Positions 6,631 to 10,781 of a stretch of DNA of 10,781 bases are shown here, piece by piece. Below the pieces are notes generated by a model. That model ran no database searches. It was not told the DNA's origin and saw only the letters and a program-made list of their open reading frames with translations. This DNA is from Perlabentimonas sp034006965 (lineage in GTDB: Bacteria > Bacteroidota > Bacteroidia > Bacteroidales > Tenuifilaceae). Numbering within the stretch: position 1 is the first letter of the stretch; each line of letters begins with the position of its first letter. The translations under genes and the position numbers were made by a program. The stretch lies in contig JAVERU010000100.1 in the NCBI GenBank assembly GCA_034006965.1, positions 1 to 10,781 on the forward strand, written 5' to 3'.

Positions 6631-8376
6631 ATGAGTAAGCAAAAAATTGATCAGGAAATTTTGGCTAGAGCAGAACAATGGCTTCAGCCTGAGTTTGATA
6701 AGGAAACCCGAGGAGCGGTAAAGGAGTTAATCAAAAGCAATCCCCAGGAGGTTGTTGAAGCTTTTTACAAAGATTTAGAGTTTGGAACGGGTGGGCTGCG
6801 AGGGATTATGGGGCCTGGAACCAATCGGATGAATAAATATACCCTAGGTAAAGCAACGCAGGGTTTGGCCAACTATCTATTAAAAGAGTTTAAAATCTTA
6901 CCCGAAATACGGGTTGCCATTGCTTGCGACTCAAGGAACAATAGCATGCAGTTTGCCCTCACAGCTGCCGAAATTCTTACAGCAAATGGTATTTGGGTAT
7001 ACCTGTTCGAGGCGTTACGACCAACGCCTCAGCTTAGCTTTGCCATTCGCACCTTCAAATGCCAAAGTGGAATTGTTATTACTGCATCGCATAACCCCAA
7101 GGAGTACAATGGCTATAAGGTTTACTGGAACGATGGGGCGCAAATTGTTCCTCCGCATGATAAGAACATTATTGCCGAGGTGAACCGTATCGGCTCTGTG
7201 AAGGAGATTAAGTTCAAGGGAGATCATAATTTAATAAAGGTTATTGGTAGCGAGATAGATGAGATATACCTCAACACATTGTCTTCCCTTTCGCTATCGC
7301 CCGATATCAACCTAAAGCACAGGAATATAAAGATTGTGTATACACCCATCCATGGAACCGGTGTCGATTTGGTGCCGCGGGTTCTGCACAAGTTCGGATT
7401 TGCCACCGTGGTAACCATCCCCGAGCAGAATGTAATTGATGGTAATTTCCCAACGGTTCAGTCGCCTAACCCCGAGGAGCCAGCAGCACTACGGCTTGCC
7501 CTCGAAAAGGCTAAGGAGATTGATGCCGATATTGTAATGGGTACCGACCCAGATGCCGATAGGGTAGGGATTGGCATAAAGGATAATATGGGCAAATTTA
7601 TCTTGCTTAATGGAAATCAGGCTGCAGCGTTGCTAATATACTATGTGCTTACCAAGTGGAAGGAGAAAAAAATGCTCAGGGGCAACGAGTACATTGTTAA
7701 AACCATTGTTACCAGCGATTTGCTGGCCAATATTGCCAAAGGGTTTAACGTGGAGTGCATGGAGGTGCTTACTGGGTTTAAGTACATTGCCGAAATTATA
7801 CGTGAGCTTGAGGGGAGCAAAACATTTATTGCTGGCGGTGAGGAGAGCTACGGATACCTAGTTGGCACTTATGTTCGCGATAAGGATGCCATTCTATCCT
7901 GCGCTCTTTTCCCAGAGATTGTTGCATGGGCCAAGGAGCAAGGAAAATCAATTTACCAGCTTCTGATTGAAATTTACACCAAGTATGGGCTTTACCGCGA
8001 ACGGTTAGTCTCCATTACAAAGAAAGGGAAGGAGGGTGCTGAGGAGATTCAAAAAATGATGAAACAATTCAGGTTGTCTCCACCCAAAACCCTGGCCGGC
8101 TCAAAGGTTACAATTATACATGACTATGCTCAACGCCAAACCCACAACCTAACGGAGAGCATTATTTATCCCATAAAGCTACCTAAGTCCGATGTTTTAC
8201 AATTTATCACCGAGGATGGATCGCGGGTTTCTATTCGCCCCTCGGGTACCGAGCCCAAAATTAAGTTCTACTTTGGGGTGAATTCAACGATGAAGTTTCC
8301 TGCGGAATACGAGATAACCAACGGTAAGCTAGACGCAAAAATTGATAGCATAATTAAGGATTTAGGTATTAAGTAA
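6631..8376 (+). CDS. Phosphoglucomutase/phosphomannomutase family enzyme
   Basis: Alpha-D-phosphohexomutase of 581 residues, the size of PgcA/PGM2-like phosphoglucomutases rather than of the shorter PMM/PGM enzymes (about 450). Domains in order: domain 1 with FGTGGLRG (51-58) and the phosphoserine loop TASHNPKEYNGYK (151-163, S153); domain 2 with the magnesium loop GTDPDADR (304-311; D306, D308, D310); domain 3 with the sugar-binding GGEESYGYL (402-410); domain 4 with the phosphate-binding RPSGTEPK (536-543). It interconverts glucose-6-phosphate and glucose-1-phosphate; activity on mannose phosphates cannot be excluded. ATG 6631 matches the family N-terminus; an ATG 24 bases upstream, inside the end of rfbD, is unlikely. 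It lies 13 bases after rfbD, which fits a role in supplying glucose-1-phosphate to RfbA and to UDP-glucose synthesis. Confidence 0.95.
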   Translation: MSKQKIDQEILARAEQWLQPEFDKETRGAVKELIKSNPQEVVEAFYKDLEFGTGGLRGIMGPGTNRMNKYTLGKATQGLANYLLKEFKILPEIRVAIACDSRNNSMQFALTAAEILTANGIWVYLFEALRPTPQLSFAIRTFKCQSGIVITASHNPKEYNGYKVYWNDGAQIVPPHDKNIIAEVNRIGSVKEIKFKGDHNLIKVIGSEIDEIYLNTLSSLSLSPDINLKHRNIKIVYTPIHGTGVDLVPRVLHKFGFATVVTIPEQNVIDGNFPTVQSPNPEEPAALRLALEKAKEIDADIVMGTDPDADRVGIGIKDNMGKFILLNGNQAAALLIYYVLTKWKEKKMLRGNEYIVKTIVTSDLLANIAKGFNVECMEVLTGFKYIAEIIRELEGSKTFIAGGEESYGYLVGTYVRDKDAILSCALFPEIVAWAKEQGKSIYQLLIEIYTKYGLYRERLVSITKKGKEGAEEIQKMMKQFRLSPPKTLAGSKVTIIHDYAQRQTHNLTESIIYPIKLPKSDVLQFITEDGSRVSIRPSGTEPKIKFYFGVNSTMKFPAEYEITNGKLDAKIDSIIKDLGIK

Positions 8377-8401
8377 CGTTCTGAACCCTTTCACTTTTTT
8401 T

Positions 8402-9151
8402 ATGGATTTATGGATTTATTTCTTGGTAGTGTTAGTAGGCTTTGCAGCTGGATTTATTAACACTATTGCCGGTAGCGGAAGCTTGTTAACCCTTCCGCTA
8501 CTCATTTTTTTGGGCTTACCACCTAATGTTGCCAACGGAACCAATAGGATTGGAGTTTTACTGCAGAGCTTAGTAGCTATGGGCCGGTTTAAGCAGAAAA
8601 AGGTTTTTGAATGGAAGGAAGGGATTTGGCTTACCATACCAGCCGTAGTAGGTTCTTTTGTTGGAGCAGCCTTCGCTGTGAATCTCAATGATCAGCTAAT
8701 GAATAGGATTATTGGCGGGTTATTAGTTTTCATGTTTTTTCTAATGCTGTACAAGCCCGAGAAGTGGATTAAGACACAGGAGAAGGTAGTGCATGCCAAA
8801 CCTAGCGTTGTACAAATAATTATTTTTTTTGGTATAGGCCTATATGGTGGATTTATACAGGCTGGCGTAGGGTTCTTTCTGCTTGCAGGCCTGGTTTTAG
8901 GTGCTGGTTACGATCTGCTTAAAGCCAATGCGCTAAAGGTTCTTATCGTTTTTGCCTTTACCCTTGTCGCCATGGTTGTGTTTATTTATAACCATCAGGT
9001 TGATTACAAGCTGGGGTTTACTCTGGCTATTGGAAGTATGCTGGGCGCTTGGGTAGCAACGCACGTGGCAATAAAAAGAGGGTCGGAATTTATTCGTTGG
9101 TTTGTGCTGGCAGCGGTTTTTGTTTTTGCTGTAAAGCTGCTATTCTTTTAA
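8402..9151 (+). CDS. TauE/SafE (TSUP) family membrane transporter
   Basis: Integral inner-membrane protein of 249 residues with about eight predicted hydrophobic segments in two repeated halves. Each half carries the family hallmark: FAAGFINTIAGSGSLLTLPLL followed by GLPPNVANGTNRIG in the first, and GLYGGFIQAGVGFFLLAGLV followed by DLLKANALKVLIV in the second. Family members export or import small anions such as sulfite, sulfoacetate or other organosulfur compounds; the substrate here cannot be told. Positively charged loops (RFKQKKVFEWKEG, KPEKWIKTQEK) separate the segments. It lies 25 bases after the phosphohexomutase gene in the same direction, with no terminator or clear promoter between, so it may be read from the sugar operon without sharing its function. 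It converges with tonB, four bases away. Confidence 0.9.
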   Translation: MDLWIYFLVVLVGFAAGFINTIAGSGSLLTLPLLIFLGLPPNVANGTNRIGVLLQSLVAMGRFKQKKVFEWKEGIWLTIPAVVGSFVGAAFAVNLNDQLMNRIIGGLLVFMFFLMLYKPEKWIKTQEKVVHAKPSVVQIIIFFGIGLYGGFIQAGVGFFLLAGLVLGAGYDLLKANALKVLIVFAFTLVAMVVFIYNHQVDYKLGFTLAIGSMLGAWVATHVAIKRGSEFIRWFVLAAVFVFAVKLLFF

Positions 9152-9155
9152 TCGG

Positions 9156-9938
9156 TTACTGAAGCTTGAACACGTACGTAATTGTGCCCGTTTGGTATGC
9201 TGCAGCATTCTGGTTGACGTCAAATCTTGCCCTCCGGGCAGCCCTTTCGGCAGCGTTAACTAGCTCGGTATCGTTGGTTGTTGAACCCTTTACGCCGCCC
9301 CTAGCGTTGGTAACGTTTCCATTCCTATCTACGGTAACCTCAACCACCACGGTGCCGCTTTTTTGACTTGGGTATTCAGGCGTTGGGAGTTGAAGTGCAG
9401 AACGTCCCCCAAGGCTAAAGCTAATGCCATCGCCACCGCTCACAGTTCCTCCCTCACGGCTTTGCGAATCAACAGATCCCTCGGTACTCCCCTGATTCCC
9501 TTCGGTACCGGTTTGGCCCTCGCCCGATGTGTCACCATCGGTTCGCTGCCCGGGGAATAGCGTTCGTCTATCTACCTCCCTAGGCTTTTCTTCCTCTGGC
9601 TTGGGCTCCTCCTTGGGTTTTTCAGCTGGTTTCTCCTCGGCTGGTTCAGCTGGGGTTGGTTTTACAGGGTCGGGCAACGATGGTGCTTCCTCAAAATCTT
9701 GTGATATGGGTGCTTGTTCCGGCTGCTCCTGTACCCTTTGGGTTGGCGTTACCACCTGCTGCGGTGCTGGCCGTGGTTCCCTTAGCCCTGAGCCTTGATC
9801 GCTAGTGCCAAAGTTTATTAAAATACCCTCTTCGGCAGGTAGTGGGAGAGGTGTGGAAAAACCAAATAGAATCAGAAGCACAACAATGGTGCTGTGAACA
9901 ACGAATGAAACTACAACTCCTTTGGTTTTATCCGACAT
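9156..9938 (-). CDS. tonB: TonB-like energy transducer
   Basis: Periplasm-spanning protein of 260 residues that passes energy from the ExbB/ExbD motor to TonB-dependent outer-membrane receptors. In order: a short cytoplasmic start and one N-terminal membrane segment (about 8-27) carrying S11-x3-H15, which matches the SxxxH motif of E. coli TonB; a proline/glutamate/lysine-rich spacer (about 52-120); an unusual glycine/serine/threonine-rich stretch (about 131-178); and a TonB C-terminal domain (about 183-260) with PTPEYP, a VVVEVTVDRNGNV strand pair and an ELVNAAERAARRARF helix. The long spacer gives reach across the periplasm. It starts eight bases after exbD, third gene of the exbB-exbD-tonB operon. 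A TolA-like role is a less likely alternative. ATG start, no Shine-Dalgarno sequence. Confidence 0.9.
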   Translation of the reverse strand: MSDKTKGVVVSFVVHSTIVVLLILFGFSTPLPLPAEEGILINFGTSDQGSGLREPRPAPQQVVTPTQRVQEQPEQAPISQDFEEAPSLPDPVKPTPAEPAEEKPAEKPKEEPKPEEEKPREVDRRTLFPGQRTDGDTSGEGQTGTEGNQGSTEGSVDSQSREGGTVSGGDGISFSLGGRSALQLPTPEYPSQKSGTVVVEVTVDRNGNVTNARGGVKGSTTNDTELVNAAERAARRARFDVNQNAAAYQTGTITYVFKLQ

Positions 9939-9946
9939 TTAATCTG

Positions 9947-10342
9947 TTACTTTAGTGGTTGAGTGGCTAGTATTAGCTTGTACCTGTTATCTTTAGCAAT
10001 ATTCATAACTTTTACCACCTCTTCCATCGGTACCGATCGGTGAACATGCAACGATATGGTTGGGTCCGCTTCTCCTTGGAGCTTTTGGCCCAAGTACCTT
10101 TCCAAGTCGGGAAACGAGATGGGGGTTTGCTCAACGTAAAATTGTAAGTCATGGGTGATGCTCACCGTTGTTATGGCCTTAGCAGGGGTTTGGCTATTGC
10201 TCTGCGGAAGCAGGAGCTTAAGGGCATTGGGTGCAACAAGGGTTGATGAAACCATAAAAAAGATTAGCAGGAGGAATACGATGTCTGTCATCGACGACAT
10301 GCTGAAGGTTGCATTTACCTTTGATCCACGTTTTAGTGCCAT
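9947..10342 (-). CDS. exbD: ExbD/TolR family biopolymer transport protein
   Basis: Proton-channel subunit of the ExbB/ExbD motor, 131 residues, close to the family length of about 140. A short basic N-terminus (MALKRGSK) is followed by MSSMTDIVFLLLIFFMVSSTLV, a single membrane helix at about 14-36 with the essential protonatable aspartate D20. A periplasmic domain follows, with the SITHDLQFYVEQTPI and DPTISLHVHRSVPMEEVVKVMNIAKDNRYKLILATQPL segments. Gene order exbB-exbD-tonB, with 21 bases before it and eight after, indicates one transcript and one complex. TolR is a related alternative, but the neighbouring TonB argues for ExbD. ATG start, no Shine-Dalgarno sequence. Confidence 0.95.
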   Translation of the reverse strand: MALKRGSKVNATFSMSSMTDIVFLLLIFFMVSSTLVAPNALKLLLPQSNSQTPAKAITTVSITHDLQFYVEQTPISFPDLERYLGQKLQGEADPTISLHVHRSVPMEEVVKVMNIAKDNRYKLILATQPLK

Positions 10343-10363
10343 GGTTATAACTTTTAACGTTGA

Positions 10364-10781
10364 TTAGGATACCGGTTCGTTCAAAAGATCCATAAACTCT
10401 GTAGTATTCGCCTCCATGGTGAACACCACTTTCTCCACCTTAGCCACTAGGATATTGTATCCAAAGTAAGCTGCAATACCAACAATAAGGCCAGCAACTG
10501 TTGTTACCATGGCGGTGTAAATACCGTTCGATAGTAATCCAACATCGATATTATTCCCTGCCATCGACATGTCGTAGAAGGCTCGAATCATACCAATTAC
10601 TGTTCCCAGAAATCCTATCATGGGGGCGCCGCCCGCTATGGTTGCTAGGGTGGGCAAACCTTCCTCGAGCTTAGATATCTCAAGGTTTCCTACATTCTCG
10701 ATGGCTGCTGTTACATCTGAAAGTGGCCTGCCAATACGTTGGATTCCCTTTTCAATCATCCGAGCAATGGGGGTGTTGTGC
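10364..10781 (-). CDS. exbB: ExbB/TolQ/MotA-family motor protein, 5' end cut
   Basis: Inner-membrane subunit that with ExbD forms the proton-driven motor for TonB. Only the last 139 codons are in the window; the frame continues unbroken through the right edge as HNTPIARMIEKGIQRIG, so the start lies beyond it. Visible: a cytoplasmic helix (ENVGNLEISKLEEGLPTLATIAGGAP), a membrane helix PMIGFLGTVIGMIRAFYDM, and a second membrane helix GIYTAMVTTVAGLIVGIAAYFGY with the conserved threonines that line the channel in this family. A short cytoplasmic tail ends the protein. An internal ATG at 10759 is not the true start. First visible gene of the exbB-exbD-tonB operon; its promoter is outside the window. 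Confidence 0.95.
   Translation of the reverse strand, partial: HNTPIARMIEKGIQRIGRPLSDVTAAIENVGNLEISKLEEGLPTLATIAGGAPMIGFLGTVIGMIRAFYDMSMAGNNIDVGLLSNGIYTAMVTTVAGLIVGIAAYFGYNILVAKVEKVVFTMEANTTEFMDLLNEPVS

Noticed and set aside
9560..9780. Repetitive CTGG/CAGC-like sequence as a DNA repeat array
   Set aside because: It is the codon pattern of the Pro/Glu/Lys-rich TonB spacer, with no regular unit length.

Overview
The window looks like a chromosomal segment of a Bacteroidota bacterium, most likely of the order Bacteroidales. Three things point there: protein sequences of Bacteroidales type (ribosomal protein S1 with an extended acidic N-terminus, RNase Z, the ExbB-ExbD-TonB trio), start codons without Shine-Dalgarno sequences, and two good matches to the Bacteroidota promoter -7 element TAnnTTTG. 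No mobile element, CRISPR array, rRNA or tRNA was seen. The genes are mostly housekeeping and intact apart from the two cut by the window edges.

Layout. (1) Positions 1-2918, minus strand: an information-processing operon, rpsA (30S protein S1), a STAS-domain anti-sigma-factor antagonist, then rnz (ribonuclease Z, 3' end outside the window). The STAS and rnz genes overlap as GTGA, so they are probably translationally coupled. (2) Positions 2919-3232: a 314-base divergent intergenic region holding one candidate promoter for each side. (3) Positions 3233-8376 (perhaps to 9151), plus strand: a nucleotide-sugar operon with UDP-glucuronate decarboxylase, rfbA, rfbC, rfbD and an alpha-phosphohexomutase. 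A TauE/SafE-type membrane transporter gene follows. (4) Positions 9156-10781, minus strand: exbB (5' end outside the window), exbD and tonB, converging on the transporter gene with a 4-base gap.

How the genes fit together. The phosphohexomutase can supply glucose-1-phosphate to RfbA, and RfbC and RfbD complete dTDP-L-rhamnose. The RfbB step (dTDP-glucose 4,6-dehydratase) is not encoded here and must come from elsewhere. The first enzyme of the operon makes UDP-xylose from UDP-glucuronate, so the operon appears to feed surface polysaccharide synthesis although no glycosyltransferase is present. ExbB/ExbD/TonB energise outer-membrane transport.

No clearly undescribed system was found. The least ordinary signals are a perfect 13-bp hairpin followed by five T's just inside the rnz coding sequence (an intragenic terminator or attenuator look-alike), the non-ATG start of rfbD, an imperfect hairpin between rfbA and rfbC, and the missing rfbB.
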